DNA from: Actinomyces culturomici
Lineage (GTDB): Bacteria > Actinomycetota > Actinomycetes > Actinomycetales > Actinomycetaceae
Assembly: GCF_900499005.1 (NCBI RefSeq)
Contig: NZ_LS991316.1
Location: forward strand, 140,579 to 204,578
DNA length: 64,000 nt
Direction of reading: 5' to 3'
The notes under the pieces are model-generated. The model searched no databases, was not told the DNA's origin, and saw only the letters and a list, made by a program, of their open reading frames with translations. The position numbers were made by a program, and so were the translations under genes. Below, one piece after another: positions 39,598 through 49,382 of this stretch; the stretch's first letter is position 1, and each line of letters starts with the position of its first letter.

Positions 39598-40008
39598 ATG
39601 GCAGCTGCAAAGACCTCGCGCTCCGGTGCCGCTCGCAAGCCGCGCCGGAAGATCTCGAAGAACGTCACCCACGGGCACGCCTACATCAAGTCGACGTTCA
39701 ACAACACCATCGTGTCCCTCACCGACACGACCGGCGCCGTCATCGCCTGGGCCTCCTCCGGCCAGGTCGGTTTCAAGGGCTCCCGTAAGTCCACCCCCTT
39801 CGCCGCGCAGCTCGCGGCCGAGGCGGCGGCTCGTCGCGCCCAGGAGCACGGCATGAAGAAGGTCGACGTCTTCGTCAAGGGCCCCGGCTCCGGCCGTGAG
39901 ACTGCGATCCGCTCCCTCCAGGCCGCCGGCCTCGAGGTCGGCTCGATCCAGGACGTCACGCCCCAGGCCCACAACGGCGCCCGCCCCCCGAAGCGCCGCC
40001 GCGTCTGA
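39598..40008 (+). CDS. rpsK: 30S ribosomal protein S11
   Basis: This is the 136-residue S11 of the platform. [20 protein letters not shown] and the ending [11 protein letters not shown] are diagnostic. The next gene is rpoA after 189 nt. rpsD, often found here, is absent. Confidence 0.98.
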   Translation: MAAAKTSRSGAARKPRRKISKNVTHGHAYIKSTFNNTIVSLTDTTGAVIAWASSGQVGFKGSRKSTPFAAQLAAEAAARRAQEHGMKKVDVFVKGPGSGRETAIRSLQAAGLEVGSIQDVTPQAHNGARPPKRRRV

Positions 40009-40197
40009 TCCGTCGCATCGGGCAGGCTGCTTCGCCCTCGACGCCCAGGGGCATCCGCGAGGAGCCCACGGGCAGCCGGGTGAACGCCCGCCCCACGTCC
40101 GAGTCGGCCGATCGGCAGGCTCGCACCCCCTGTCCCGCGAAGGCGGGAACGACTGTCCGGCGTCATATGGCGGGCGCCGGGAAGAAAGGACCACGAC

Positions 40198-41196
40198 GTG
40201 CTCATTGCAGAGCGACCCATCCTCACTGAGGAGAAGGTCAGCGAATTCCGCTCGCGCTTCACGCTCGAGCCCCTCGAGCCCGGATTCGGCTACACCCTGG
40301 GCAACTCCCTTCGTCGCACCCTCCTGTCGTCGATCCCCGGCGCGGCGGTCACCTCGATCCGCATCGACGGCGTCGCGCACGAGTTCCGCACGATCGAAGG
40401 CGTGAAGGAGGATGTCGCTGAGATCATCCTCAACATCAAGCAGATCGTCCTCTCCTCGGAGATGGACGAGCCTGTCGTGATGTACCTGCGCAAGGCGGGT
40501 CCCGGCGAGGTTCTCGCCGGCGACATCCAGCCCCCGGCCGGCGTGGAGATCCACAACCCGGAGCTCCACCTCGCCACCCTGAACGACAAGGGCCGAATCG
40601 AGATCGAACTGACCGTCGAGCGCGGACGCGGCTACGTGTCCGCCGCTCAGAACAAGGACCCGCAGGCCGAGCTCTCGCGGATCCCGATCGACTCGATCTA
40701 CTCGCCCGTCGTCAAGGTGACCTACAAGGTCGAGGCGACCCGCGTCGAGCAGCGCACCGACTTCGATCGCCTCGTCATCGACGTGGAGACGAAGCCGGCG
40801 ATCACGCCGCGCGACGCCCTCGCTTCCGCGGGCAAGACCCTCGTCGAGCTCTTCGGCCTCATGCGCGAGCTCAACGAGGAAGCCGAAGGCATCGAGGTCG
40901 GACCGTCCACGACGGATGCGACCCTCGCCGCGGACCTCGCCCTGCCGATCGAGAGCCTCAACCTGCAGTCGCGCTCGTACAACGCGCTGCGCCGTCGTGG
41001 CATCCTCACCGTGGGCGAGCTCGTCGCCCACTCCGAGGCCGATCTTCTCGACATCCGCAACTTCGGAACGAAGTCGATCGAAGAGATCAAGGACGCGCTC
41101 GCCGCGCTCGGCATGACCCTCAAGGACTCCGTCATGCCGTCGTACGGGGAGCCCGACTCCGGCTCGATCACGTTCAGCGACGAACAGTCCATCTGA
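40198..41196 (+). CDS. rpoA: DNA-directed RNA polymerase subunit alpha
   Basis: This is the 332-residue alpha subunit that nucleates RNA polymerase assembly and contacts UP elements and activators. The N-terminal domain has [18 protein letters not shown] flexible linker near residues 235-250 leads to the C-terminal domain with [15 protein letters not shown] and the DNA-contact motif [12 protein letters not shown]. It starts with GTG, with AAAGGA upstream. Confidence 0.98.
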   Translation: MLIAERPILTEEKVSEFRSRFTLEPLEPGFGYTLGNSLRRTLLSSIPGAAVTSIRIDGVAHEFRTIEGVKEDVAEIILNIKQIVLSSEMDEPVVMYLRKAGPGEVLAGDIQPPAGVEIHNPELHLATLNDKGRIEIELTVERGRGYVSAAQNKDPQAELSRIPIDSIYSPVVKVTYKVEATRVEQRTDFDRLVIDVETKPAITPRDALASAGKTLVELFGLMRELNEEAEGIEVGPSTTDATLAADLALPIESLNLQSRSYNALRRRGILTVGELVAHSEADLLDIRNFGTKSIEEIKDALAALGMTLKDSVMPSYGEPDSGSITFSDEQSI

Positions 41197-41238
41197 CCCC
41201 GAGCGTCCGATGGACGCGAATAATCCGTAGGAGACACA

Positions 41239-41748
41239 ATGCCCACTCCCAAGAAGGGCGCCCGCCTGGGCGGCAGCCCGGCGCACCAGAAGCTGATCCT
41301 CGCGAACCTCGCGACCCAGCTCATCGAGCACCGCGCGATCACCACGACCGAGGCCAAGGCCAAGCTTCTCCAGCCCTACTTCGAGAAGCTCGTCACCAAG
41401 GCCAAGCGCGGCGACATGCACGCCCGCCGCACGGTCGCCAAGAAGATTACGTCGAAGGAAGCCGTTTACCTGCTCTTCGACGAGATCGCTCCGGCGATCG
41501 ACTCCGAGCGTCAGGGCGGCTACACCCGTCTGATCCGCGTCGGCAACCGCAAGGGCGACAACGCCCCTCTCATGCGCATCGAGATCGTCCTCGAGAAGCT
41601 TGAGAAGAAGGCCGTCGTGAAGGCCGCTGAGACCACCGCCGCCAAGGCCGCGGAGAAGGTCGAAGAGGCTCCGGTCGAGGAAGCGGCCGAGGCTCCCGCC
41701 GAGGAGACCGCTGCCGAGGAGACGACCGAGGCTGAGAAGGCCGAGTGA
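41239..41748 (+). CDS. rplQ: 50S ribosomal protein L17
   Basis: This is a 169-residue L17 with the family core [18 protein letters not shown] to [21 protein letters not shown]. The last 45 residues are a low-complexity Ala/Glu tail absent from E. coli L17 (127 residues). It is the last gene of the alpha block and is followed by a terminator rather than truA. Confidence 0.97.
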   Translation: MPTPKKGARLGGSPAHQKLILANLATQLIEHRAITTTEAKAKLLQPYFEKLVTKAKRGDMHARRTVAKKITSKEAVYLLFDEIAPAIDSERQGGYTRLIRVGNRKGDNAPLMRIEIVLEKLEKKAVVKAAETTAAKAAEKVEEAPVEEAAEAPAEETAAEETTEAEKAE

Positions 41749-41818
41749 TCGACCCGCGTCCGGCTCGGCGCACATAACCGGACGCGATGATCCGCTGATC
41801 GCCCCCTGAGGGCGGACG

Positions 41819-41853
41819 AGGGCGGGGAGGGAATGTTCCCTCCCCGCCCTTTC
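41819..41853 (+). terminator. rplQ terminator
   Basis: AGGGCGGGGAGGGAA pairs perfectly with TTCCCTCCCCGCCCT over TG, followed by TTC. It separates the alpha block from the sugar cluster. Confidence 0.9.
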
Positions 41854-41918
41854 GTCGTGCCCTGCGGGAGGGGTTGTTGTTCGGATCCGAATCTCCCCGC
41901 ATGAATCTTCGTTCCCTC

Positions 41919-41955
41919 TTGACCTGGAGTGCACAAGATGATTAAATCGATCCAG
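41919..41955 (+). promoter_or_regulatory. Alpha-glucan cluster promoter with possible LacI site
   Basis: TTGACC (41919-41924) and TTAAAT (41942-41947) are spaced by 17 nt. TTAAATCGATCCAG overlaps the -10 and has the AT-CG-AT centre typical of LacI-family operators, so binding of the regulator encoded at 48257 would block initiation. The operator part is inferred. A leader of about 145 nt without a gene follows. Confidence 0.45.
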
Positions 41956-42099
41956 TAGACATTCGAGCTCCTGATCGTCAGCGAAGACGGGAGGGTGGCG
42001 CGTCGCAGAGCCGCGCGCGACTCCTGAAGGATTGCAGTCCCGCTTCGCATGAGGAAGTGCGGAGCGAAGGAAGGAAATCGTGAAGGAACGGGTGCGGCG

Positions 42100-43773
42100 A
42101 TGATGGCTCGGACGATCGAGACCTCGACAGGAGTCGACTGGTGGCGCAACGCCTGTGTCTACCAGGTATATCTGCGCTCCTTCAAGGACACAGACGGGGA
42201 CGGGAATGGGGATATCAATGGGCTCCGGGAAGGGCTCGGGCATATCGCGGCTCTGGGGTGCGATGCGATATGGCTCAACCCCATTTTCCGTTCCCCCCAG
42301 CGCGACCATGGATACGACATCGCCGACTACCGCGACATCGATCCGATGTACGGAACCCTCGAAGACTTCGACCGTCTCCTCGAAGATGCGCACTCCCTGG
42401 GGCTGAAGGTCCTCATGGACATCGTTCCGAACCACTGCTCGGATCAGCACCGCTGGTTCCAGGAAGCGATTCGAGCGGAGGCCGGATCGCCTGCGCGACG
42501 CCGTTTTCACTTCGAATCCGGTCGCGGCGCAAGAGGCGAAGGAGCGCCGAACAGCTGGCAGTCCGTTTTCGGAGGCCCCGCATGGAGCCGTGTCCCCGGA
42601 AGCGCCGACGGGGAGTGGTACCTCCACGCCTTCGACTCCTCGCAACCGGACTTCAACTGGCGGAACGAGGAAGTCCGAGAGGAATTCAACTCGGTCCTCA
42701 AATGGTGGTTCGACCGCGGTGTCGATGGCTTCCGCATCGACGTCGCGCACGGACTCGTCAAAGCCGATCCGATTCCACGGGGCGAAGTCTCGAGCTCGGG
42801 AACGGCGGAAGGGCTGTGGAATCAACCCGAAGTGCACGAGGTCTACCGGCGCTGGAGGGGGATCGCGAATGCTTACGAGCCCAAGCGATACCTGATCGGC
42901 GAAGTGTGGGTGGCGGATCCCCGCTCCTTCCGGCACTACACCGCTGAGGATGAACTGCATCAGGCCTTCGCCTTCGATTTCCTCGTTCAACCCTGGATCG
43001 CCGGCAGACTGCGCCGCGCCATCGACAAGGGCATCGGACTCGCATCCGAAGTCGAAGGACCCGCATGGACCCTGGCGAATCACGATGTGCACCGAGCAGT
43101 CACCCGCTACGGGCAGGAGCAAGTCAATGAGGAACCCGTTCCCGATGACATGCTCGCCTCGGCCCGCAAAACCGGACCCGTCGACCTCACCCTCGGAACG
43201 AAGCGCGCCGGAGCGGCCCTGGCGCTCATGGCCGCCCTGCCGGGGACCATCTACGTCTACCAGGGCGAAGAGCTCGGATTGACCGAGCACCTCGAGCTCG
43301 CGCCGAACGAACGACAAGACCCGATCTGGTACCGGACCGGCGGCATGCAGATCGGGCGCGACGGATGCCGGATCCCCATGCCCTGGAAGCGCGGCGCGCC
43401 CTCGCTCGGATTCTCCGAGCAGGCGAGGAAGCATCCCTGGCTGCCCCAGCCCAAGACCTACGAAGGAATGACGAGGGATGAGGAGGCCCTGAACCCCCAC
43501 TCAATGCTCGCCCTCTACCGGCGCTTCCTGCGGGCGCGGAACGAACACCGTCACAGCATCACCCATCTCGAATGGCTTCCCCTCGAGCAGACGGATGCTC
43601 TCGCATTCGACAACGGGGCCTTCGTCTGCGTGACGAACACCGGCTCCACGCCGATCCCCTTCGAGCGGATCGGCGGACTCGGAGGCGTGATCGCCCGAAG
43701 CGACGACTCCGAGCGCGACCTCGTCGAAGGCGACTCGACCGTCTGGTTCGAACGCCTCCCCGCCGAGAGCTGA
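42100..43773 (+). CDS. Alpha-glucosidase, glycoside hydrolase family 13
   Basis: This is a 557-residue cytoplasmic enzyme (no signal peptide) of the actinobacterial alpha-glucosidase type (GH13 subfamily 30-like). The N-terminus DWWRNACVYQVYLRSFKDT and HGYDIADYRDIDP are typical. The catalytic triad is D214 (GFRIDVAHG), E268 (IGEVWV) and D329 (LANHDVH). It would release glucose from short alpha-glucosides delivered by the downstream transporter. Maltose, isomaltose or sucrose cannot be told apart here. ATG 42100 is chosen from AAGGAACG upstream. ATG 42049 and 42103 are alternatives. Confidence 0.88.
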   Translation: MMARTIETSTGVDWWRNACVYQVYLRSFKDTDGDGNGDINGLREGLGHIAALGCDAIWLNPIFRSPQRDHGYDIADYRDIDPMYGTLEDFDRLLEDAHSLGLKVLMDIVPNHCSDQHRWFQEAIRAEAGSPARRRFHFESGRGARGEGAPNSWQSVFGGPAWSRVPGSADGEWYLHAFDSSQPDFNWRNEEVREEFNSVLKWWFDRGVDGFRIDVAHGLVKADPIPRGEVSSSGTAEGLWNQPEVHEVYRRWRGIANAYEPKRYLIGEVWVADPRSFRHYTAEDELHQAFAFDFLVQPWIAGRLRRAIDKGIGLASEVEGPAWTLANHDVHRAVTRYGQEQVNEEPVPDDMLASARKTGPVDLTLGTKRAGAALALMAALPGTIYVYQGEELGLTEHLELAPNERQDPIWYRTGGMQIGRDGCRIPMPWKRGAPSLGFSEQARKHPWLPQPKTYEGMTRDEEALNPHSMLALYRRFLRARNEHRHSITHLEWLPLEQTDALAFDNGAFVCVTNTGSTPIPFERIGGLGGVIARSDDSERDLVEGDSTVWFERLPAES

Positions 43774-43857
43774 TCCGCCTGCTTATCGACGACCACCGCA
43801 GTCGATCCTCATGATCGGCGCATCTCCCACACATTCACGACAAGAAAGATGAGCACC

Positions 43858-45141
43858 ATGAAACGCATGATTCCAGCCATCGCGGGAACGGCGGCCCTTC
43901 TCGCCCTCGCGACGGGCTGCACCACGACCAGCGGCACGGCGCAGTCAACGTCGACTGCCGACGGCGCTCCCGTGGAGGTGACGGTCTGGCACTACTGGGA
44001 CGGCGCGAACGCCGACGCCTTCGACGCGCTCGTCCAGAAGTACAACGACTCCCAGGACGCAGTTCGAGTGACGACCTCCAACGTGCCCAACGCCGACTTC
44101 CTCACGAAGCTGAAGACCTCGGCCTCCTCGAATTCCCTGCCCGACATCGCCATCGGCGATCTCGTGTGGATCCCCCAGATGGCCCAGATCGGCGAACTCG
44201 CAGACCTCGCCCCCCTCGTCGATTCCGCGGTGATCGACGACGTGAACCCCGCCCTGCGCGAATACGGCAGCATCGAGGGCAAACAGGTGTCGCTGCCCGT
44301 TTCCGCCAACAATCTCGCCTACATGTACAACCGGGACGTCTTCACCCGGGCGGGCCTCGATCCTGATGATCCGCCGACGACCTGGGAGGAGCTCGCGAAG
44401 CAAGGAGCCGTCATCGCCGAGAAGACGGGACTGCCGGGCTACGACCTCTTGACGGAGGCCGGTGACAACGGTGAGGGCCTCACCTGGAACTTCCAGGTCA
44501 GCCTGTGGCAGGCCGGAGGAGAATTCCTCACGAAGGACAACTCCGCCGCTGCCTTCAACACCGCGGAGGGCTTGAAAGCCGTCGAATTCTGGAAGTCGCT
44601 CATCGATTCCGGAGTGAGCCGCTACGCGGGGTGGGGAGAATTCGAGAAGGGAGCAGGAGGCTCCGCCCAGGAAGGCTCCTGGATGGTCGGAATCTGGGCG
44701 CCCGATCCGCCCTTCGCCTTCGACGTCGCTCCGCTGCCCATTCCCGAGGGCGGCGTCCAGGCGACGAACCTCGGAGGCGAACAGGCGGTCGTCTTCAACA
44801 ACTCGGCGGACAAGGCGAAAGGAGCAGCGGCATTCCTCGAGTGGTTCCTGCAGGACGAACAGGTCATGAACTGGAGCACGACGACCGGCATGCTCCCCGT
44901 CACCCAGTCGATGGCCTCCAGCGACGACTACCTCTCATGGGTCAAGGAGAACGAGCCCCGACTCATGCCCTACGTCGAGCAGATGGAGTACGCGCGGACG
45001 CGCCCGAACACGCCCCTGTACCCGAAGATCTCCTACGCCTTCGCGAAGGAGATGGAGAAGGCCTTCGCCGGAGAAGCGACTCCGCAGGAGGCCCTCGATA
45101 ACGCCGAGCGCGCAGTCAACGACGTGATCGCGAACGGCTGA
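43858..45141 (+). CDS. ABC transporter sugar-binding lipoprotein
   Basis: This is a 427-residue family-1 solute-binding protein. The signal peptide ends in the lipobox LATGC, with Cys21 expected to be lipid-modified. The mature part starts EVTVWHYWDGANADAF and has the usual LPDIAIGDL and LPVSANNLAYMYN motifs of oligosaccharide binders. ATG 43858 has AAGAAAG 9 nt upstream. ATG 43849, three codons earlier, is the alternative. It belongs with the two permeases downstream. Confidence 0.9.
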   Translation: MKRMIPAIAGTAALLALATGCTTTSGTAQSTSTADGAPVEVTVWHYWDGANADAFDALVQKYNDSQDAVRVTTSNVPNADFLTKLKTSASSNSLPDIAIGDLVWIPQMAQIGELADLAPLVDSAVIDDVNPALREYGSIEGKQVSLPVSANNLAYMYNRDVFTRAGLDPDDPPTTWEELAKQGAVIAEKTGLPGYDLLTEAGDNGEGLTWNFQVSLWQAGGEFLTKDNSAAAFNTAEGLKAVEFWKSLIDSGVSRYAGWGEFEKGAGGSAQEGSWMVGIWAPDPPFAFDVAPLPIPEGGVQATNLGGEQAVVFNNSADKAKGAAAFLEWFLQDEQVMNWSTTTGMLPVTQSMASSDDYLSWVKENEPRLMPYVEQMEYARTRPNTPLYPKISYAFAKEMEKAFAGEATPQEALDNAERAVNDVIANG

Positions 45142-45170
45142 ATCCGAAGCCGGCTGAGAGGAGGAACGAA

Positions 45171-46055
45171 ATGAAAGCTCGCCACGACGCATTTCGGCGG
45201 GACGAAGCGGTGACCGCAGCGGGTCTGCTCACACCAGCGACCATCATTCTCGCGATATTCACCCTCTATCCGATCCTCTCAGCCGGCTACCTCAGCCTGA
45301 CCTCCTGGAACGGGCTCACGCCGTCGAAGGAATTCATCGGCCTGGGCAACTACACCAGGCTCGCCGCAGACCCGGAATTCCAGAACAGTCTTCTCGTCAC
45401 CATCGTTTACGCCTTCGGCGTCTGCATCCTCAGCATCATCTCCGGCCTGACGGTCGCGGCGCTCCTGGACGCCCCGATTCGAGGACGAGCGATCTACCGG
45501 ACGATCTTCTTCCTCCCGGTCGTCACCTCATCGGCTGCGGCGGCGATCGTCTGGAAGTACATGTTCGACGACGCCGGACTGGTCAACAAACTCCTCGACG
45601 CAGTCGGAGTCGGAGGGGTCGACTGGCTGCAGAACCGCTGGCTCGCCCTGCTTCTCCTCACGATTCTCACAGTCTGGAAGAACATCGGATTCAACGCGAT
45701 CCTCTACCTGACGGCGATGCAGGCCCTCCCCGTATCCGTATATGAAGCCGCTCAACTCGACGGGGCCTCGGCATGGCAGAGCTTCACGCGGATCACAGTT
45801 CCGCTCCTGCGGCCCATGACATTCTTCGTCTCGATCCAGTCCCTCATCACCGCCTTCCAGTCCTTCGACCTGGCGTATGTATTCACCGAGGGCGGCCCCA
45901 GAGGCGGGACCGATGTGCTCGGCATGCTGATGTACCGACAAGCATTCCGCCTCGATGGCTTCGGGTACGGAGCGGCGATCTCCTTCGTCTCCCTCGCCCT
46001 CGTGCTCGCGGTCACCGCGATCCAATGGCGGGTCACCTCGAAGGAGGAACGATGA
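45171..46055 (+). CDS. ABC transporter permease, MalF type
   Basis: This is a 294-residue inner-membrane subunit with six predicted helices. The EAA loop (YEAAQLDGASAWQSFTRITV) contacts the ATPase. AGGAGGAA precedes the ATG. It is coupled to the next permease by an ATGA overlap. No ATPase gene is present in the cluster, so a shared MsmK/MalK-type ATPase elsewhere is needed. Confidence 0.93.
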   Translation: MKARHDAFRRDEAVTAAGLLTPATIILAIFTLYPILSAGYLSLTSWNGLTPSKEFIGLGNYTRLAADPEFQNSLLVTIVYAFGVCILSIISGLTVAALLDAPIRGRAIYRTIFFLPVVTSSAAAAIVWKYMFDDAGLVNKLLDAVGVGGVDWLQNRWLALLLLTILTVWKNIGFNAILYLTAMQALPVSVYEAAQLDGASAWQSFTRITVPLLRPMTFFVSIQSLITAFQSFDLAYVFTEGGPRGGTDVLGMLMYRQAFRLDGFGYGAAISFVSLALVLAVTAIQWRVTSKEER

Positions 46056-46888
46056 GCGTCGATAGCTCCAAGAAACCGATCCTCGGGCGCCTCGCCCGCC
46101 ACGCCGCGCTCATCCTCGGTTCGGCAACGGTCCTCGTGCCGTTCCTCTGGATGTTCACAACCTCGTTGCAGACCCGAGCCGAGACCTACACGAATGCCTC
46201 GATCCTTCCGACCTCGTGGCACTGGGAGAACTATGCGAAGGCGTGGGATGCCGCTCCATTCGCGCAGTACTACCTCAACTCCGCGCTGATGGCGCTCGGC
46301 ATCGTCATCGGCCACTTGGCCTTCGACTCGATGGCCGCCTACGCCTTCGCGCGCCTTCGCTTCCCGGCGAAGGATGCGATCTTCGTCGGATTCCTCGCCC
46401 TTCTCATGGTCCCGAGCTTCGTCACGGTGATCCCCCTGTACTCGCTCGTGGCGAATCTCGGCTGGATCGATACGATGACGGCGCTCGTCGTCCCGCGCCT
46501 CGCAGACGTCTTCGGGATCATCCTTCTGAGGCAGTTCTTCACCTCGATACCCGTTGAGCTGGAGGAAGCCGCGCGCATCGACGGATGCAGCCGCCTGTCC
46601 GTCTTCTGCCGGATCATCATCCCGCTGTCCCGTCCGGCGCTCGCGACCCTCGCGATCTTCAGCTTCCTCTTCGCCTGGAACGACTTCCTCTGGCCCCTCC
46701 TCGTCACGAATACGGACGAGCACCGGACGATCCAGATCGGCTTGCAAGCATTCGTCGGGCGGTACGGAACCTCGTGGAACTACCTCATGGCCGGGACTCT
46801 CACCGCTACGCTCCCGACAGTGATCGTCTTCCTCTTCTTCCAAAAAGCACTCATCCGCGGCATCGCCGCCTCAGGAATGAAGGAGTGA
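46052..46888 (+). CDS. ABC transporter permease, MalG type
   Basis: This is a 278-residue partner permease with six predicted helices and the EAA loop EEAARIDGCSRLSVFCRIII. It ends GIAASGMKE, as MalG-family proteins do. AGGAGGAA lies 4 nt before the ATG, which overlaps the previous stop. It forms the translocation pore with the preceding gene product. Confidence 0.93.
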   Translation: MSVDSSKKPILGRLARHAALILGSATVLVPFLWMFTTSLQTRAETYTNASILPTSWHWENYAKAWDAAPFAQYYLNSALMALGIVIGHLAFDSMAAYAFARLRFPAKDAIFVGFLALLMVPSFVTVIPLYSLVANLGWIDTMTALVVPRLADVFGIILLRQFFTSIPVELEEAARIDGCSRLSVFCRIIIPLSRPALATLAIFSFLFAWNDFLWPLLVTNTDEHRTIQIGLQAFVGRYGTSWNYLMAGTLTATLPTVIVFLFFQKALIRGIAASGMKE

Positions 46889-46889
46889 C

Positions 46890-48260
46890 ATGAGCGCCCC
46901 CGATTGGCTTCATGATGCAGTCTTCTATCAGATCTTCCCGGAACGATTCGCCAACGGCGATCCCTCCATCGACCCGCGAGGAGTCGTCCCCTGGGACAGC
47001 GAACCGACCCCGGACAACTTCTTCGGAGGAGACCTCGCGGGTATCACCCGCAAGCTCGATCATCTCAGCGAGCTCGGGGTCAACGCCCTCTACCTCACGC
47101 CGATCTTCAAGGCCCGCACCAACCACCGCTACGACGCCGAGGACTACTTCTCCATCGATCCCGCTCTCGGGGGCGAAGCCGCCTTCACCTCCCTCATCGA
47201 GGCGGCCCACCGACGGGGGATCCGCGTCGTTCTCGATGCCGTCCTCAATCACTGCGGGAAGACGCACCCCTATTTCCTAGACGCCGTCGAGCGCGAAGCC
47301 GACTCGGAGTACGTCGATTGGTACTACATCGAGGACTTCCCCGTCGTGAACGCGCCGACACCGAATTATCGGACCTGCTCGGGATGCGAATACCTGCCGA
47401 AGTGGAATGTCCATCATCCCGATGTGCGGCGGCATCACCTCTCCGTCGCCGAGTACTGGATCGACAGGGGGATCGACGGGTGGCGCCTCGACGTCCCCTA
47501 CTTCATCAACATGAACTTCTGGCGCCGCTTCCGTCAGACCGTGAAGGCGAAGTGCGACGACCTGTACATCGTCGCCGAGGAATGGCGCGAGCCCGAACCC
47601 TGGCTCGCCGGTGACACCGCCGACGGGACGATGAATTACACCCTGCGCGACCTGGTCCTCGGCTTCACCGCGGATCGGAGCGTCGACGCCTTCGCCCTCG
47701 CGAAGGGGCTCAATGAATTGCGCGATCGGATCCCCGAGGGATTCCATCACGGAATGCTCAACCTCTTGGGCAGCCACGACACGGAGCGCCTCCTCACCCG
47801 GCACGGCCTCGATGCCGACTCCGAACTGATCGCCTACGACATCATGTACGCCTGCCAGGGCGCGCCGATGCTCTACTACGGCGACGAAGTGGGGATGCTC
47901 GGAGCGAACGACCCCGGATGCCGAGGAGGAATGGTCTGGGACATCGCTCAGTGGAACACGAAGATCCTCGATCATGTGCGTTTCCTGGGGCGCATGAGAG
48001 GACGCAGCATCGCTCTGCGCCGGGGCGAACAGGGTCTCCATGCGATCGATGCCGATACCCTTGTCATCATGAGGCGCCATGCGGAGGAAGATTTCGCTGT
48101 TCTGGTCCATCGCGGGCACGGCACGCGCGTGGATCTCCGAGAATTGCCCAGTGCCGATTCGGGGCCCTGGACGGATGAAGACTCGGGCGAGCTGCACGAG
48201 GGCGGCGTCACCTTCCAAGGAGCGGGATCTCGATTCCTCAAACGGGGGAGGGCGCGATGA
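46890..48260 (+). CDS. Cyclomaltodextrinase/neopullulanase-like GH13 enzyme
   Basis: This is a 456-residue cytoplasmic amylase-family enzyme. VFYQIFPERFANGDPSI, FFGGDLAGITRKLDHL and LYLTPIFKA are the signature of GH13 subfamily 20 (neopullulanase, cyclomaltodextrinase, maltogenic amylase). The triad is D201 (WRLDVPYF), E230 (VAEEWRE) and D297 (GSHDTE). The N-terminal starch-binding domain (CBM34) common in that subfamily is missing, so the enzyme is a short form. It begins one base after the permease stop and overlaps the LacI gene by four bases. Confidence 0.87.
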   Translation: MSAPDWLHDAVFYQIFPERFANGDPSIDPRGVVPWDSEPTPDNFFGGDLAGITRKLDHLSELGVNALYLTPIFKARTNHRYDAEDYFSIDPALGGEAAFTSLIEAAHRRGIRVVLDAVLNHCGKTHPYFLDAVEREADSEYVDWYYIEDFPVVNAPTPNYRTCSGCEYLPKWNVHHPDVRRHHLSVAEYWIDRGIDGWRLDVPYFINMNFWRRFRQTVKAKCDDLYIVAEEWREPEPWLAGDTADGTMNYTLRDLVLGFTADRSVDAFALAKGLNELRDRIPEGFHHGMLNLLGSHDTERLLTRHGLDADSELIAYDIMYACQGAPMLYYGDEVGMLGANDPGCRGGMVWDIAQWNTKILDHVRFLGRMRGRSIALRRGEQGLHAIDADTLVIMRRHAEEDFAVLVHRGHGTRVDLRELPSADSGPWTDEDSGELHEGGVTFQGAGSRFLKRGRAR

Positions 48261-49303
48261 GACGGACTCAGAAACGCCCGACCTACAAGGACATCGCCGA
48301 CCGCGTCGGAGTCTCGAAGTCGACGGTCTCCCTCGCCTTCAGGGATTCCAAACAGCTCTCGGAGAGCACCGTGGAACGCGTGATGGAGGCCGCCCGCGAG
48401 CTGGGGTACTCCCAGGATCCCGCCGCACGGATGCTGCGGACCCGTCGCACGGACTCCTTCGGCGTCCTCCTGCCGCAGCAGATCGACCGCGCCCTCGAGA
48501 ACCCCTATTACGCGATGTTCCTCCAGGGAGTGGGGACGATCTGCCAGCGTGAAGGCCGTACGCTGCTCCTTGTTCCGCCGCTGAAGGGATCGATGCTCAA
48601 GGCGATTCCCTATGCTGCAGTGGACGGGTTCATCGTTTGCGGTCTTGAGGAGGATCGCGGCGAGGTGCAGGCCCTCCGGCAGAGGGGGATCCCGACCGTC
48701 ATGGTGGATGGGGAGGATCACGAGGGATTCCCGTCGATCGGCGTCGATGAGGAATCGGGCACCCGCCAGCTGATGGAGCACCTCCTCCGCCTCGGGCACC
48801 GGCGTTTCGCATTCCTCGTCATCGACACCGATCGGGGAGACGATGAATCGCGATGGCGGGGCGCCGTGAAGAAGAGGATCGACGCGATCGCCGATGTGCT
48901 CCGCAGTGAAGGGATGGGGCTGCGCTCCCCAGGCATTTCGGTTCTGCAAGTCCCCTCGACTCGCGAAGGCGGCGTCCGAGCCTTCGAGAGAATACGGAAC
49001 GGCACCGATCGCCCCACGGCGATCGTCGCCTTCAGCGACATCATCGCCCTCGGAGTCCTCGACGCGGCGCACCGCGCGGGAGTCGACGTGCCCGGACAGG
49101 TGTCGGTTTCCGGATTCGATGACATCGGGGAAGCACTGACGGTCCGGCCAGGACTGACGACCGTGCATCAGGCGATCATCACCAAGGGGCGCCTCGCCGC
49201 GGAGTTCCTCGTTGAGGAGATGTCCCGGGAAGAGGGAAGATCCCGTCGAGAGGTCCTTGAAACGACCCTTCTGGTGAGGGACTCGACCGGACCTGCCGCC
49301 TGA
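48257..49303 (+). CDS. LacI-family transcriptional regulator
   Basis: This is a 348-residue repressor. The N-terminal helix-turn-helix is TYKDIADRVGVSKSTVSLAF (residues 9-28), with the hinge helix LGYSQDPAARMLRTRRT following. The rest is a periplasmic-binding-like sugar-sensing domain with the family motif VSVSGFDDIGEALTVRPGLTTV. It is co-translated with the GH13 gene (ATGA overlap), which points to autoregulation of the alpha-glucan cluster. Confidence 0.93.
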   Translation: MRRTQKRPTYKDIADRVGVSKSTVSLAFRDSKQLSESTVERVMEAARELGYSQDPAARMLRTRRTDSFGVLLPQQIDRALENPYYAMFLQGVGTICQREGRTLLLVPPLKGSMLKAIPYAAVDGFIVCGLEEDRGEVQALRQRGIPTVMVDGEDHEGFPSIGVDEESGTRQLMEHLLRLGHRRFAFLVIDTDRGDDESRWRGAVKKRIDAIADVLRSEGMGLRSPGISVLQVPSTREGGVRAFERIRNGTDRPTAIVAFSDIIALGVLDAAHRAGVDVPGQVSVSGFDDIGEALTVRPGLTTVHQAIITKGRLAAEFLVEEMSREEGRSRREVLETTLLVRDSTGPAA

Positions 49304-49370
49304 GAACCCGAGGTGCGGCGAGCGGACGCTGAAGCGCAAAGGAAAAGGAGGGGATCGGCGCGCACGCCGA

Positions 49371-49376
49371 TAGCAT
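49371..49376 (+). promoter_or_regulatory. -10 box of the ROK kinase gene (leaderless type)
   Basis: TAGCAT ends 6 nt before ATG 49383. No -35 hexamer is clear. The GGGGG in between could also act as a weak ribosome-binding site. Confidence 0.45.
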
Positions 49377-49382
49377 GGGGGC

